From Lachnospiraceae bacterium (lineage in GTDB: Bacteria; Bacillota; Clostridia; Lachnospirales; Lachnospiraceae), in contig JAILAD010000051.1 in the NCBI GenBank assembly GCA_024681795.1, forward strand, positions 1 through 64,000: a stretch of DNA of 64,000 nucleotides, read 5' to 3'. The notes beneath the pieces were generated by a model. The model made no database searches. It saw only the letters and a list, made by a program, of their open reading frames with translations, and had not been told where the DNA came from. The first letter of the stretch is position 1. Each line of letters opens with the position of its first letter. Shown piece by piece: positions 18,921 to 29,705 of the stretch. The translations under genes and the position numbers were made by a program.

Positions 18921-21839
18921 ATGAAACACATAAAAGGAACAATTCCCGAAACATACGAAATCGAAGAAGACCGCTTCAGCATGGATTTAAATTCCGCATT
19001 CATGCGGCTGAAACACAAAAAGACCGGCGCAAGAGTTGCACTGATTTCCAATGACGACGACAACAAGGTGTTTTATATCGGATTCCGTACTCCTGTTGAT
19101 AACAGCACAGGAGTACCGCACATTCTCGAACATTCCGTTCTTTGCGGTTCGGAGAATTTCCCGATTAAAGACCCGTTTGTGGAACTTGCAAAAGGTTCTT
19201 TAAATACGTTCTTAAATGCAATGACGTTTCCGGATAAGACCGTTTATCCGGTTGCAAGCTGCAATGACAAGGATTTCAAAAATCTTATGCATGTCTATCT
19301 GGATGCGGTTTTTCATCCGAATATCTATCACCATCCCGAGATTTTCAAACAGGAAGGGTGGCATTACGACTTAAAAAACGAGGAGGATGACCTTACGATT
19401 AACGGTGTGGTTTACTCGGAAATGAAGGGGGCGTTTTCTTCACCGGAAGATGTCATGGAAAGACAGATTATGAATTCTCTCTTCCCGGATATCACATACG
19501 GCGTGGAATCGGGCGGTGATCCGGATGTTATTCCGACATTAAGTTACGAAGAATTTCTTGATTTTCACAGAAGATATTATCATCCCACAAACAGTTATAT
19601 TTACCTGTACGGAAATATGGACATGGGAGAATATCTGGAATATATGGATAAAGAGTATCTGTCCGGTTATGATTACCAGCCGGTGGATTCCGAAATCCGT
19701 CTTCAGAAACCGTTTGAAAAACCGGTCGAGGTTGAAATTCCCCTTCCCGTTACCGATGAGGAAGACGGCGGTGCATTCTTAACCTACAATGTTGTAATGG
19801 GTGAAAATTCGGACAAGGAACTTTATGCGGCACTCCGGATACTTGATTATGCAATCTGTTCCGCGCCGGGTGCTCCGCTTAAGACCGCATTAATCGAAAA
19901 GGGCATCGGAAAAGACGTTTATTCAGGTTATGAAAACGGTATCAGACAGCAGTACTTCAATGTAATTGCGAGAGATGCGGATCTTTCGAAAAAAGACGAA
20001 TTCTTAACTACCATTCGTGAGGTTCTTTCCAAAATCGTGAAAGACGGATTCGAGGAAAAATCTCTGCGTGCGGCAATCAGCAGAATGGAATTTTCTTACA
20101 GAGAGGCAGATTACGGCTCTTACCCGAAGGGACTCGTATACGGCCTTAAAATGCTTGATTCCTGGTTATATGACGATACGAAAGCATTCTGGCATATCGA
20201 AGGGGATGAAACGTTTAAGAAGTTAAAAGAGAATGTATCGGCCGGATATTTTGAAAATCTGATCCGGACATATCTTCTTGATAATCCGCACTGCGCGATT
20301 GTTACGGGTGTTCCGAAAGCGGGACTCAGCATAAAGAAAGAGGAAGAACTTGCAAAGAAACTTGCGGATTACAAGGCTTCTTTGTCGAAAGAGGAAATTC
20401 TGAAACTGACAGAGGATACAAAGAATCTCGAAATCTATCAGGAGACTCCCGATACGAAGGAAGCGCTTGCAACCATTCCGCTGCTATCAAGAAGCGACCT
20501 GAGAAAAGAGATTATTCCTCTGAGCAACAGGGAAGAAGAAAAGGACGGACTGCATATTCTCCGCCACGATATCTTTACGAACGGAATCGCGTACCTGACG
20601 ATTTCGTTTGATGCAAACAATCTTCCCGTCCGGCTGTATCCGTATCTGTCCCTGTTAAAACTCTGCATGGGACTTATGGATACCGAACATTATAAATACG
20701 GCGACCTTGTTCATGAGATGGATTTGTATACCGGAATGCTTGTGACGGACACCTCGATTTATAACCCGATCGGGAAACGTGCGGAAATATACATGGAAAC
20801 AAGAATGAAGGTGCTGTACGAAAATATCGGAAAGGCATTTGAACTTGCGGGAGAAATTCTTTATACCACAAAGACAGAAGATGAAAAACGTCTTCGTGAA
20901 CTCATTTCGGAATTCCGTTCCAAATTCGAATCGGGATTTATGTCATCCGGTCATGCGATAGCGGTCGGAAGAATGACTTCCTATTATTCGGAAGGAGGAG
21001 CGGCAGCGGAACTGTTGTCGGGAATCTCTTTTCTTCGATTCTTACAGGATGCGGATGAGCATTTTGAGGAAAGAAAGGATAAGCTGATTGCCGGAATGAA
21101 AGAAGTAAGGGAATATATTTTCCGTCCGGAAAATGTGCTTCTTGACGTGATTTCCCCCGCAGATACCGACTTCGGAATGTATGAGGAATTCCGTAAAATC
21201 AAAGAGAGGGCATATACGTCGCCTCTTCCGGAAGAGCCGAAAGAAGGTATTAAACCGGTTCAAAGAAACGAAGGCTTTAAGACTTCCGGAGACGTGCAGT
21301 ACGTGGCAATGGGCGGTCATGCGGATACAGAACGTTTCCCGTTCAGCGGTGCCGTTTATGTATTAAAGACCATTCTTTCATATGACTATCTTTGGAATAA
21401 CGTCCGTGTAAAGGGCGGTGCATACGGATGTATTCCGTTGCTCAGCAGAATGGGAAACTGCAATTTTGTTTCTTATCGTGATCCGAATTTAACGGAAACC
21501 ATTGAGATTTTTAAGAATATTCCGGATTACGTTGAAAAATTTGAGGGAGACGAGGAAACGATGACCAAATATATCATCGGAACCCTGTCCGAACTTGATA
21601 CTCCGCTTTCGCCTTCCGCACTCGGAAACAGAAGTTTCAAATGTTTCCGGAACGGTCTTACGGAAGAAAGGCTGCAAAAAGAAAGAGATGAGCTGCTCGG
21701 ATGTTCTCCCGAAGCCATTCATTCTCTCTCTGCATATATCAGGGATGCCCTGAAGGACGAAAACATCTGTGTTATCGGTACACAGAGTAAAGTAGAGGCC
21801 AATAAGGAAATTTTCGGAGAGATTGAAAACCTGATATAA
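18921..21839 (+). CDS. M16C insulinase-family zinc metallopeptidase (PreP/Cym1-like)
   Basis: HILEHSVLCGS (HxxEH), SLNTFLNAMTFPDKTVYPVAS, KGGAYG; ATG at 18921 preferred over 18897, which is inside the palindrome. Confidence 0.95.
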   Translation: MKHIKGTIPETYEIEEDRFSMDLNSAFMRLKHKKTGARVALISNDDDNKVFYIGFRTPVDNSTGVPHILEHSVLCGSENFPIKDPFVELAKGSLNTFLNAMTFPDKTVYPVASCNDKDFKNLMHVYLDAVFHPNIYHHPEIFKQEGWHYDLKNEEDDLTINGVVYSEMKGAFSSPEDVMERQIMNSLFPDITYGVESGGDPDVIPTLSYEEFLDFHRRYYHPTNSYIYLYGNMDMGEYLEYMDKEYLSGYDYQPVDSEIRLQKPFEKPVEVEIPLPVTDEEDGGAFLTYNVVMGENSDKELYAALRILDYAICSAPGAPLKTALIEKGIGKDVYSGYENGIRQQYFNVIARDADLSKKDEFLTTIREVLSKIVKDGFEEKSLRAAISRMEFSYREADYGSYPKGLVYGLKMLDSWLYDDTKAFWHIEGDETFKKLKENVSAGYFENLIRTYLLDNPHCAIVTGVPKAGLSIKKEEELAKKLADYKASLSKEEILKLTEDTKNLEIYQETPDTKEALATIPLLSRSDLRKEIIPLSNREEEKDGLHILRHDIFTNGIAYLTISFDANNLPVRLYPYLSLLKLCMGLMDTEHYKYGDLVHEMDLYTGMLVTDTSIYNPIGKRAEIYMETRMKVLYENIGKAFELAGEILYTTKTEDEKRLRELISEFRSKFESGFMSSGHAIAVGRMTSYYSEGGAAAELLSGISFLRFLQDADEHFEERKDKLIAGMKEVREYIFRPENVLLDVISPADTDFGMYEEFRKIKERAYTSPLPEEPKEGIKPVQRNEGFKTSGDVQYVAMGGHADTERFPFSGAVYVLKTILSYDYLWNNVRVKGGAYGCIPLLSRMGNCNFVSYRDPNLTETIEIFKNIPDYVEKFEGDEETMTKYIIGTLSELDTPLSPSALGNRSFKCFRNGLTEERLQKERDELLGCSPEAIHSLSAYIRDALKDENICVIGTQSKVEANKEIFGEIENLI

Positions 21840-21977
21840 AAAGCACGAAACGGAAACCGGAAAAATATTTTATAAAATAGTCCATAAAAATCCTCCCGTG
21901 GAATCGTATCTTTTTCAGAAGCGCAGAAATAAGCGTAAAATGAAACAGGTAAGATTATCCAAAGGGAGGATTCTGTT

Positions 21978-23174
21978 ATGTATAAGAAAAAGTTAAAGAA
22001 AAGTGCAGTTGTTGCCGGAGTTATATTATCAGTGGCTTTACTGATGGGCGGTTGCAGTAATAAAAGCGGGGCAAGGCAGGAATTGTCACTCGCAAAAAAA
22101 GGAACTGCTCCGGCATATAACACGATGGATTATGCAGCCGGTGACGTCGCTTACGCAGATGATTATGATTACGGTTATGAAGCTGAAGAAAGCTATATGG
22201 CTGCGGCAGAACCGATGGATAATGCAGACGGAATGAACGAAGGACTCGAACAGGGCAATATCGTTGACAGCGGTTCGGCATCCTCCAGTGTCGGAAATAA
22301 CGAGAAGAGAAAATTAATCCGCACCGTGGATTTGCAGGTTGAAACGAAAGAATACGATCAGTTGAGAACCGGAATCGATGAACAGATTAAGGCGCTCGGC
22401 GGATATATTGAAAACGAATATTCCTACAACGGAAGTACCATTCAGGATGATTATTACTATACGGAGTACGGCAGGGCGGAACGCAGATATACCACTATGA
22501 CGGTTCGTATTCCCGACGCAAATCTGGATGATTTTGTAACGGTAATGAGCGGAATGTCAAATGTGGTTTCCAAAACTTCCACCGCAACGGATGTATCCCT
22601 GCAGTATACCGATCTTGAAAGTAAAAGAGATATGTACCGTGCAGAGCAGGAAAGCTTAATGATGCTTCTTGAAAAAGCGGAAACCATTGAAGACATTACT
22701 TATCTTACCTCCAGACTGACGGATGTACGATACAACATCGAGAGCATGGAACGGCAGTTACGCTTATATGACAATCAGGTGGATTACGCAACCGTGAACT
22801 TACGTGTAACGGAAGTGGAAGTACTGACTCCGCAGGTAGTGGAGCAGAAGACTCCTGCGGAAGAGATGAGCGAAGGTTTTAAGGCTTCCGTGGAAGATGT
22901 TCTTACATCCCTTCGAAGAACCGGTATGAATTTTGTCATTAATATCCCTTATATCATCCGGACACTTGTAATCCTGGCGATTATTGTCGGTGTAAACTAT
23001 GCAATCGTCCGCATCATCATAGCGGTTGTTAAGAAAAACATAAAAAAGAAAGCCGCAAAGAAAGCCGCTTTGGAAAATGCCAAAGAAAAAACCAAGGCAG
23101 AAACCAAAGAGGAAACAAAAGAAGAAACAAAAGCAGAAACAAAAGCAGAAACAAAAGCAGAAACCGAGGCATAA
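21978..23174 (+). CDS. DUF4349-type lipoprotein
   Basis: Lipobox ALLMGGCS; RKLIRTVDLQVETKEYDQLRTGIDEQIKALGGYIENE; C-terminal TM and KAETKEE repeats. Confidence 0.88.
   Translation: MYKKKLKKSAVVAGVILSVALLMGGCSNKSGARQELSLAKKGTAPAYNTMDYAAGDVAYADDYDYGYEAEESYMAAAEPMDNADGMNEGLEQGNIVDSGSASSSVGNNEKRKLIRTVDLQVETKEYDQLRTGIDEQIKALGGYIENEYSYNGSTIQDDYYYTEYGRAERRYTTMTVRIPDANLDDFVTVMSGMSNVVSKTSTATDVSLQYTDLESKRDMYRAEQESLMMLLEKAETIEDITYLTSRLTDVRYNIESMERQLRLYDNQVDYATVNLRVTEVEVLTPQVVEQKTPAEEMSEGFKASVEDVLTSLRRTGMNFVINIPYIIRTLVILAIIVGVNYAIVRIIIAVVKKNIKKKAAKKAALENAKEKTKAETKEETKEETKAETKAETKAETEA
23095..23170 (+). repeat. 12-bp tandem repeat coding for KAET/KEET tetrapeptides
   Basis: gcagaaacaaaa / gaagaaacaaaa units read directly. 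Confidence 0.9.
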
Positions 23175-23200
23175 CCCAATATACGTCCTTCTTTTTAAAG

Positions 23201-23230
23201 CAGGCAGGACCTTAAACGGTCCGGCCTGTT
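23201..23230 (+). terminator. Intrinsic terminator
   Basis: aggcaggacc-ttaaac-ggtccggcct-gtttt. Confidence 0.8.
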
Positions 23231-23320
23231 TTATCGTTTATACTGGTGTTTTACATGTGAAAATGGTAAAATATGTAAGTTGATGTTTTGTATAAAAGGA
23301 TATCAGGAAAATAAAGACTT

Positions 23321-24253
23321 ATGAACGACGAAAAGAATGAAAACGGTAAAAACGGGAAAACGAAATCGGGTTACGTCGGAATCATCGGACGTCCGAATGT
23401 AGGCAAATCTACCCTGATGAACCGGATTATCGGACAGAAAATAGCAATCACTTCCTCGAAACCGCAGACGACGAGAAATATCATTCAGACGGTTGTGACA
23501 AAAGAGAATGCACAGATTGTATTTCTGGACACTCCGGGAATTCACAAATCCCAGAACAAGCTCGGCGATTATATGGTGCGGAACGCAAAAAGCGTGGTAA
23601 ACGATGCGGATGTGATACTCTGGATTGTGGAACCCACCGATTATATCGGCGCGGGAGAAAAGGCGATTGTTGAGATTTTGAAAACCCTGCACATTCCGGT
23701 GATTCTGGTAATCAATAAAGTGGATACCATTAAAAAGGATGAGATTCTGCATTTCATGGACACCTACCGGAAGGAGATGAACTTCGCGGATATTATCCCG
23801 GTTTCCGCTCTGAAGGGAAATAACGTGGATCTTCTGATGGATACCTTAATTGCGAATCTGCCGGAGGGACCTTTCTTCTTTGACCGCGATACGGTTACCG
23901 ACCAGACCGAGAGGGAAATCGCAGCGGAAATTATCAGGGAAAAGGCGCTTCGTTTTATGCGGGATGAGATTCCGCACGGAATTGCCGTTACCATCGATAA
24001 AATGGAGTTTCAGAAAGGGCTTTGCAACATTTCCGCAACCATTATCTGTGAAAAAGATTCCCATAAAGGAATGATAATCGGAAAAGGCGGCGGGATGCTT
24101 AAAAAAATCGGAACCGCGGCCCGCGAAGATATCGAGAAAATGATTGATATCAAGGTAAATTTAAAACTCTGGGTAAAGGTAAGGAGTAACTGGCGCGACG
24201 ATGATTTTCTTTTAAAAGATATGGGATTCGGGAAAAACGGAGAGGAAATATAA
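23321..24253 (+). CDS. era: GTPase Era
   Basis: GRPNVGKSTLMN, DTPGIH, NKVD, C-terminal KH domain GMIIGKGGGMLKKIGTAAR. Confidence 0.98.
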   Translation: MNDEKNENGKNGKTKSGYVGIIGRPNVGKSTLMNRIIGQKIAITSSKPQTTRNIIQTVVTKENAQIVFLDTPGIHKSQNKLGDYMVRNAKSVVNDADVILWIVEPTDYIGAGEKAIVEILKTLHIPVILVINKVDTIKKDEILHFMDTYRKEMNFADIIPVSALKGNNVDLLMDTLIANLPEGPFFFDRDTVTDQTEREIAAEIIREKALRFMRDEIPHGIAVTIDKMEFQKGLCNISATIICEKDSHKGMIIGKGGGMLKKIGTAAREDIEKMIDIKVNLKLWVKVRSNWRDDDFLLKDMGFGKNGEEI

Positions 24254-24907
24254 GTGAATGATTTAACCGTTACCGGAATAGTATTAAAGGCCGAACCAAT
24301 CGGGGAATACGACAGAAGAGTGGTTTTGCTTACAAAGGAAAAAGGAAAAATCAGCGTCTTTGCAAGAGGGGCGTTAAGACCGAATAACCGATTCGTTGCC
24401 TGCACGAATCCTTTTGTTTTCGGTAATTTCGAACTTTATGCCGGAAGTAATTCCTACTCCCTTTCCAAGGTGGAAGTAAAAGATTATTTTGAAACCTTCC
24501 GGACCAATCTGGATCTGACTTTTTACGGAACATATTTTCTTGAAATTGCTGATTATTACGGCAGGGAAAATACCGACAACATCGGTTTGATGAGATTGTT
24601 ATACATGGCACTGAAACAACTGGCGGAGACGGATGTTTCTCCTGATTTTGTAAAGACCGTTTTTGAAATGAAGGCAATTATGCTGGAAGGAGAATTTCCC
24701 GGAATTCCGGAGGAAAGCGATTTGCCGGAATCCGGAAGAAAAGCGGTTGCATATGTTTATCAGGCAAAACCGGAAAATTCCTTTACGTTTAAATTATCCG
24801 ATGAAACCTTTAAAAAACTGGAAGGGCAGGTTGATGTAATCTGCAGAAACACATTTGACCGCGAATTTAATTCCCTTTCCATGATCCGGTTTGCGAAGCA
24901 GAACTGA
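24254..24907 (+). CDS. recO: DNA repair protein RecO (GTG start)
   Basis: VTGIVLKAEPIGEYDRRVVLLTKEKGKISVFARGALRPN; directly abuts era. Confidence 0.93.
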   Translation: MNDLTVTGIVLKAEPIGEYDRRVVLLTKEKGKISVFARGALRPNNRFVACTNPFVFGNFELYAGSNSYSLSKVEVKDYFETFRTNLDLTFYGTYFLEIADYYGRENTDNIGLMRLLYMALKQLAETDVSPDFVKTVFEMKAIMLEGEFPGIPEESDLPESGRKAVAYVYQAKPENSFTFKLSDETFKKLEGQVDVICRNTFDREFNSLSMIRFAKQN

Positions 24908-24942
24908 ACGAATATACAGAGGAAAGCACATAACAAAAGCAA

Positions 24943-27900
24943 ATGACAAAAGCATTTCCGAAAAAAGAAAATCTGCCGTTTAAGGTTTTGGGACTTGTGG
25001 CATTTACTGCCGCAAGTATTCTTTTGTATTTCGTAAATCCCATGAAAGGATTATCCTGGGTATTAATCTATCTTTTTCAGGCATTTTTATCTTTTCTTCT
25101 TCCGTATTTTGCCATTTTTCACAAAAGCATCAGCTCCGAAAAAGAAGTCATTCCGTTCACCGGTGCGAATGAACTAAGACTGTCCGTTTTAAGACATGCG
25201 ATATGCCAGATTTTTCTGTTTTTGTTATATTGTCTTCTGGGATTGTTCTCCCATACCGTATTGGGAGAAAAATCGGGAATCCTTTCTCTTTCCCTGATCC
25301 TTTTCTTTACCTGCATCATTCATTTCTTTGATGAGGAAATGTTTGTTTTCAATAAGGAATTAAAGCCGACCGGGGCAGAAAAATTTCTCATCCGTTACGA
25401 TCTTTACCTGTATGCGTTTTTAATTCCGGTTACGATTCAGATCCTTTTGTTTTCCATATACGAGGTTTTCCCGTTCGGCGACCAGGCTTATCTTCGGATG
25501 GACTGTTATCATCAGTATGCACCTTTTTTGAAGGAATTTTATCTGCGCATGCATAAGGGAAGCGGTCTTTTCTTTGCATGGGAAAACGGACTCGGAGTGA
25601 ATTACTGGGCACACTATGCATATTATCTTTCGTCTCCCCTGAATCTGATTGTTCTTTTGCTTCCCGGGAGATTTTTACTGGAAGGAATTGCGGCCGGTAT
25701 CATTTTGAAAAGTGCGCTTGCATCGGTTTCGTTCCTTTATTACCTGAATGCCAAACGGAAAGAAAGAAACGTAGTCCGCCTCGCATTTGCGGTATTTTAC
25801 GGCTTGTCAGCCTACATGCTTGCATATTCCTGCAATATTATGTGGCCGGAGACGTATATTCTGTTTCCGCTGATTATGCTGGGAGTGGAACGGATTGCAA
25901 AAGGAGAGGGCAGTAAACTGTATGGTGTAATGCTGTTTCTTTCCACGGTTGCGAATTTCTATATAACGATTATTGCGGGAATTGCAATTGTTCTGTATTT
26001 TATCGTAAACCTGATAATTCATCTGAAAGAGGGAAATACGTTTCTTAAAATCGGAAAATTTATTTGGACTACATTTGTAGTTGTATTGTGTGCGGGAGTA
26101 ATACTTCTTCCTGTGTATCTGTGTTTAAAAGCCACTCCGGCAGGTGCCTTTGAGTTTCCGAAAAAGGCAGAGTTCTATTTTGATTTTCATGAACTGTTCG
26201 GAAGGATGCTTGTAAACGTAAATACGATTCAGAACAATTCCGATTTGCCGAATCTGTACGGTTCCGTACTGGCACTTCTTTTATTGTTCTTATATTTTGC
26301 CAACAAAAAAATACCTCTGGTTTCAAAAATCACCAAAGGAATTCTGCTTTTGTTTTTGTTATTCAGTTTTCAGGTAAACGTACTGGATTATGTATGGCAC
26401 GGTTTTCATTTTCCGAATTCATTTCCGGCACGCGAGTCTTTCTTTTTTATCTTTCTGCTCATTTCAATGGGGGCGGAGTGCTATGAATACAGGGAGGAAA
26501 TCGGTAAAATCGATATCGTTGTAATCGGCTCTGTCATGATTGCCGGGTGCGGGGCGCTCTGGTTTTTCTTATCAAAAGACGATTTGGTAAACGGTGTTAC
26601 GACCTATCTTTGTTCGGCGCTTTTGATTCTTCTTTACGGAGCAATGCTGTATCTTTCGCATTTTACCGGGAAGAGAATTCTGAAGGTGCTGATTCTTGCG
26701 GTTGCGTTAATCGAATGTCTTTCCAATACCCTTGCGGTCGGAATCAATTCCACGGTAAACAGGGATGATTATATGAAAGACGGGAAAATCAAAGAAAAAA
26801 CAATCGCATATCTGGATGAGCAAAATGCAGGGGAGAATGCCGGATTTTACCGGGTTGAAGAATACAACAGAAAATTTATGAATGAGGCAGCATGGAGCGG
26901 ATACAAAGGCGCCTCCTATTTTTCTTCCACCATTTCGGGAGGAGTGAAGGATTTTTACGAAAATATGGGCTTAAGACATTCCGATGTGGCATATTCCTTC
27001 CAGGGTTCATCTCCTTTTCTGACTTCTTTCTTCGGTGTGAAATATATTCTGTCCGGAAAGGAGGAATCACCCGGAGAAACTTTCCGGGGATTTGAGATGA
27101 ATGACGGGGAAGAGACATTGTATGTGTATGAAAATCTTTATCCGTTAAGCGTCGGATTTGCAATTCCGAACGGAGTGGACGGACGGATGGAGTCGGGGGA
27201 AAAAAGACCGTTCCGGAATGAGAATGAATTTGCATCTCTTCTTTTGGAGGATCCGCATGCGCTTATGTTTAAAAAACTTCCGCCCTACGGAACGGAGGAA
27301 GGAGAGTATTCCTTCGGCAACAAAAAATCCGTAAAGGGAACGGGCACCGTTTATCAGGTTCCGGCCGGAAAGCATGCATTTTTCTATGTGTTAAATTATG
27401 TGGATTCGATTCGCGTGATTGTACAGGATGAAAACCGTAAAACCATTGATTCCGAAAAAGAAACGGATTTAAAATTCCGTCATATCATTGATGCCGGTGT
27501 TTATGACGAAGACCGTTTTCTGGTATTTGTCTGCGAGGATGACCCGGACGAGGAATTGTCGTTCCAGTCTTACTGCTTCCAGGAGGATACCTATATTGCT
27601 TTAATGAATAAACTCTCCGCAGATCAGTTGGAAGTGGAAGAGTATTCGTCTTCCGCCCTCAAGGGAAAAATAAACTGCAGCCGGGATGAAACACTGCTTT
27701 TCTCCATTCCGTACGATGCCGGATTTACGATGTTTGTAGACGGCATTGAAGCAGAACCGGAGGCGTTTGCGGACGCATTTTTGTCCGTGCCGTTAACGGC
27801 GGGAGAACACAGGGTGGAAATAAAATATGTTCCGCCCGGGTTTCAGCAGGGATTACTGTTAAGTGTTGCCGGATTCGTACTTGCAGCCGGTTCCTTTCTC

Positions 27901-27957
27901 CTGTCGGAAATGTACCGGAGAAAAAGTCGGAATAAAACAGCGGCAAAAAACAAATGA
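24943..27957 (+). CDS. YfhO-family multi-pass membrane protein
   Basis: DQAYLRMDCYHQYAPFLKEFYLRMHKGSGLFFAWENGLGVNYWAHYAYYLSSPLNLI; about 12 TMs; C-terminal soluble domain. Confidence 0.93.
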   Translation: MTKAFPKKENLPFKVLGLVAFTAASILLYFVNPMKGLSWVLIYLFQAFLSFLLPYFAIFHKSISSEKEVIPFTGANELRLSVLRHAICQIFLFLLYCLLGLFSHTVLGEKSGILSLSLILFFTCIIHFFDEEMFVFNKELKPTGAEKFLIRYDLYLYAFLIPVTIQILLFSIYEVFPFGDQAYLRMDCYHQYAPFLKEFYLRMHKGSGLFFAWENGLGVNYWAHYAYYLSSPLNLIVLLLPGRFLLEGIAAGIILKSALASVSFLYYLNAKRKERNVVRLAFAVFYGLSAYMLAYSCNIMWPETYILFPLIMLGVERIAKGEGSKLYGVMLFLSTVANFYITIIAGIAIVLYFIVNLIIHLKEGNTFLKIGKFIWTTFVVVLCAGVILLPVYLCLKATPAGAFEFPKKAEFYFDFHELFGRMLVNVNTIQNNSDLPNLYGSVLALLLLFLYFANKKIPLVSKITKGILLLFLLFSFQVNVLDYVWHGFHFPNSFPARESFFFIFLLISMGAECYEYREEIGKIDIVVIGSVMIAGCGALWFFLSKDDLVNGVTTYLCSALLILLYGAMLYLSHFTGKRILKVLILAVALIECLSNTLAVGINSTVNRDDYMKDGKIKEKTIAYLDEQNAGENAGFYRVEEYNRKFMNEAAWSGYKGASYFSSTISGGVKDFYENMGLRHSDVAYSFQGSSPFLTSFFGVKYILSGKEESPGETFRGFEMNDGEETLYVYENLYPLSVGFAIPNGVDGRMESGEKRPFRNENEFASLLLEDPHALMFKKLPPYGTEEGEYSFGNKKSVKGTGTVYQVPAGKHAFFYVLNYVDSIRVIVQDENRKTIDSEKETDLKFRHIIDAGVYDEDRFLVFVCEDDPDEELSFQSYCFQEDTYIALMNKLSADQLEVEEYSSSALKGKINCSRDETLLFSIPYDAGFTMFVDGIEAEPEAFADAFLSVPLTAGEHRVEIKYVPPGFQQGLLLSVAGFVLAAGSFLLSEMYRRKSRNKTAAKNK

Positions 27958-27983
27958 ACAGGCACAGGGCGGTTGAGATTTCC

Positions 27984-28012
27984 TTGCAAAGTCCGTTCGT
28001 GACTAGTATAAT
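27984..28012 (+). promoter_or_regulatory. Candidate promoter for glyRS: TTGCAA-17-TATAAT
   Basis: -35 27984-27989, -10 28007-28012, 17-bp spacer. Confidence 0.75.
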
Positions 28013-28114
28013 GAGAAAAGTCTGTGATTCGGACGAAACCGGAACGGAAAGCGTCGTGTAATCAGGGCACGACGGTAACATATTTAATTAATTTTCAGAA
28101 ACGGAGTAGTTGTT

Positions 28115-29515
28115 ATGGAAAAGACATTGGACAAGATTAAGAATCTCTGTAAAGGACGCGGATTTATTTATCCGGGTTCCGAAATATACGGAGGACTTGC
28201 AAACACATGGGATTACGGCAATCTCGGTGTGGAACTGAAAAATAACGTAAAACGTGCATGGTGGCAGAAATTCATTCAGGAAAATCCTTACAATGTAGGT
28301 GTGGACTGTGCAATTTTAATGAATCCGCAGACCTGGGTTGCTTCCGGACATCTGGGAAGTTTCTCCGATCCTTTGATGGACTGCAAGGAATGCCACGAGC
28401 GTTTCCGCGCGGATAAGGTAATCGAGGACTGGGCTCACGAGAACAACGTGACGTTAGAGAGCAGTGTGGACGGTTGGAACGGAGAGAAGATGATGAACTT
28501 CATCAAGGAAAACAGCATTCCCTGTCCTTCATGCGGTAAGCACAATTTTACGGATATCAGACAGTTTAACTTAATGTTCAAGACTTTCCAGGGTGTTACC
28601 GAGGATGCATCCGCAACCGTATATTTAAGACCGGAAACCGCACAGGGTATTTTCGTAAACTTCAAGAACGTACAGCGTACTTCAAGAAAGAAAATTCCGT
28701 TCGGTATCGGTCAGGTCGGCAAATCCTTCCGTAACGAAATCACACCCGGTAACTTTACATTCCGTACCCGTGAATTCGAGCAGATGGAACTGGAATTTTT
28801 CTGTGAACCCGGTACGGATCTTGAATGGTATGAGTATTGGAAGAAGTTCTGCAAGGACTGGTTACTTTCCCTCGGTATGAAGGAAGAGGAGCTGCGCTTC
28901 CGCGAGCATGATCCGGAAGAGCTTGCATTTTATTCCAAGGGAACTCAGGATATTGAGTATCTTTTCCCGACCATCGGCTGGGGCGAGCTTTGGGGAATTG
29001 CAGACAGAACCGATTACGATTTAACCCAGCATCAAAATGTGTCCAAACAGGACATGACTTATTTTGACGAGACCAAAAACGAGAGATATATTCCTTACGT
29101 TATCGAGCCGTCGCTCGGCGCAGACCGTATGGTTCTGGCTTTTCTTTGTGCTGCCTACGATGAGGAAAATCTGGGAACCGAGGAAGCACCGGACATTCGT
29201 ACCGTAATGCATTTCCATCCCGCAATTGCACCGGTAAAAATCGGCATTTTGCCGCTTTCGAAGAAACTCAATGAGGGTGCGGAGAAGATTTACGCAACTC
29301 TTTCCAAAAAATATGTTTGCGAATTCGATGATCGTGGAAACATCGGAAAGAGATACCGCCGTCAGGACGAAATCGGAACACCGTTCTGCGTTACCTATGA
29401 TTTCGACTCCGAAACGGATCACTGCGTTACCGTAAGATTCCGTGATACCATGGAACAGGTAAGAGTTTCCGTGGATGAACTGGATGCGTTCTTTGCGGAT
29501 AAATTTACATTCTGA
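28115..29515 (+). CDS. glyS: Glycyl-tRNA synthetase (dimeric, eukaryote/archaea-like type)
   Basis: [62 protein letters not shown]. Confidence 0.97.
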   Translation: MEKTLDKIKNLCKGRGFIYPGSEIYGGLANTWDYGNLGVELKNNVKRAWWQKFIQENPYNVGVDCAILMNPQTWVASGHLGSFSDPLMDCKECHERFRADKVIEDWAHENNVTLESSVDGWNGEKMMNFIKENSIPCPSCGKHNFTDIRQFNLMFKTFQGVTEDASATVYLRPETAQGIFVNFKNVQRTSRKKIPFGIGQVGKSFRNEITPGNFTFRTREFEQMELEFFCEPGTDLEWYEYWKKFCKDWLLSLGMKEEELRFREHDPEELAFYSKGTQDIEYLFPTIGWGELWGIADRTDYDLTQHQNVSKQDMTYFDETKNERYIPYVIEPSLGADRMVLAFLCAAYDEENLGTEEAPDIRTVMHFHPAIAPVKIGILPLSKKLNEGAEKIYATLSKKYVCEFDDRGNIGKRYRRQDEIGTPFCVTYDFDSETDHCVTVRFRDTMEQVRVSVDELDAFFADKFTF

Positions 29516-29547
29516 TCTTAGATCAAAACTTAACGGAATATCGAAAG

Positions 29548-29574
29548 CCCCTTCCTTCGGGAAGGGGTTTTTTG
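29548..29574 (+). terminator. Intrinsic terminator after glyRS
   Basis: ccccttcc-ttcg-ggaagggg followed by TTTTTTG. Confidence 0.93.
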
Positions 29575-29621
29575 TTCCGAAAAGATCCGGGAGAACAGAC
29601 CGGATGGAGAGGCATGCAAAA

Positions 29622-29650
29622 TTGACAGGAACAGAGAAATGTAATAAAAT
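29622..29650 (+). promoter_or_regulatory. Candidate pilus-operon promoter: TTGACA-17-TAAAAT
   Basis: -35 29622-29627, -10 29645-29650, spacer 17. Confidence 0.75.
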
Positions 29651-29687
29651 GTCCATGTGTTAGAAAAAACGGGAGGATAGTTTAGCG

Positions 29688-29703
29688 TTTTTTTTTAAAA
29701 AAA
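29688..29703 (+). repeat. T9A7 homopolymer tract just 5' of the first pilus ORF
   Basis: gcgTTTTTTTTTAAAAAAAcaATG. Confidence 0.95.
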
Positions 29704-29705
29704 CA

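Noticed and set aside
25578-25916. 112-aa plus-strand ORF inside the YfhO-like gene
   Set aside because: Out-of-frame overlap with a strongly supported membrane protein; no motif.
27960-28114. T-box riboswitch upstream of glyRS
   Set aside because: No recognisable T-box AGGGTGGNACCGCG-type sequence and the leader is too short.
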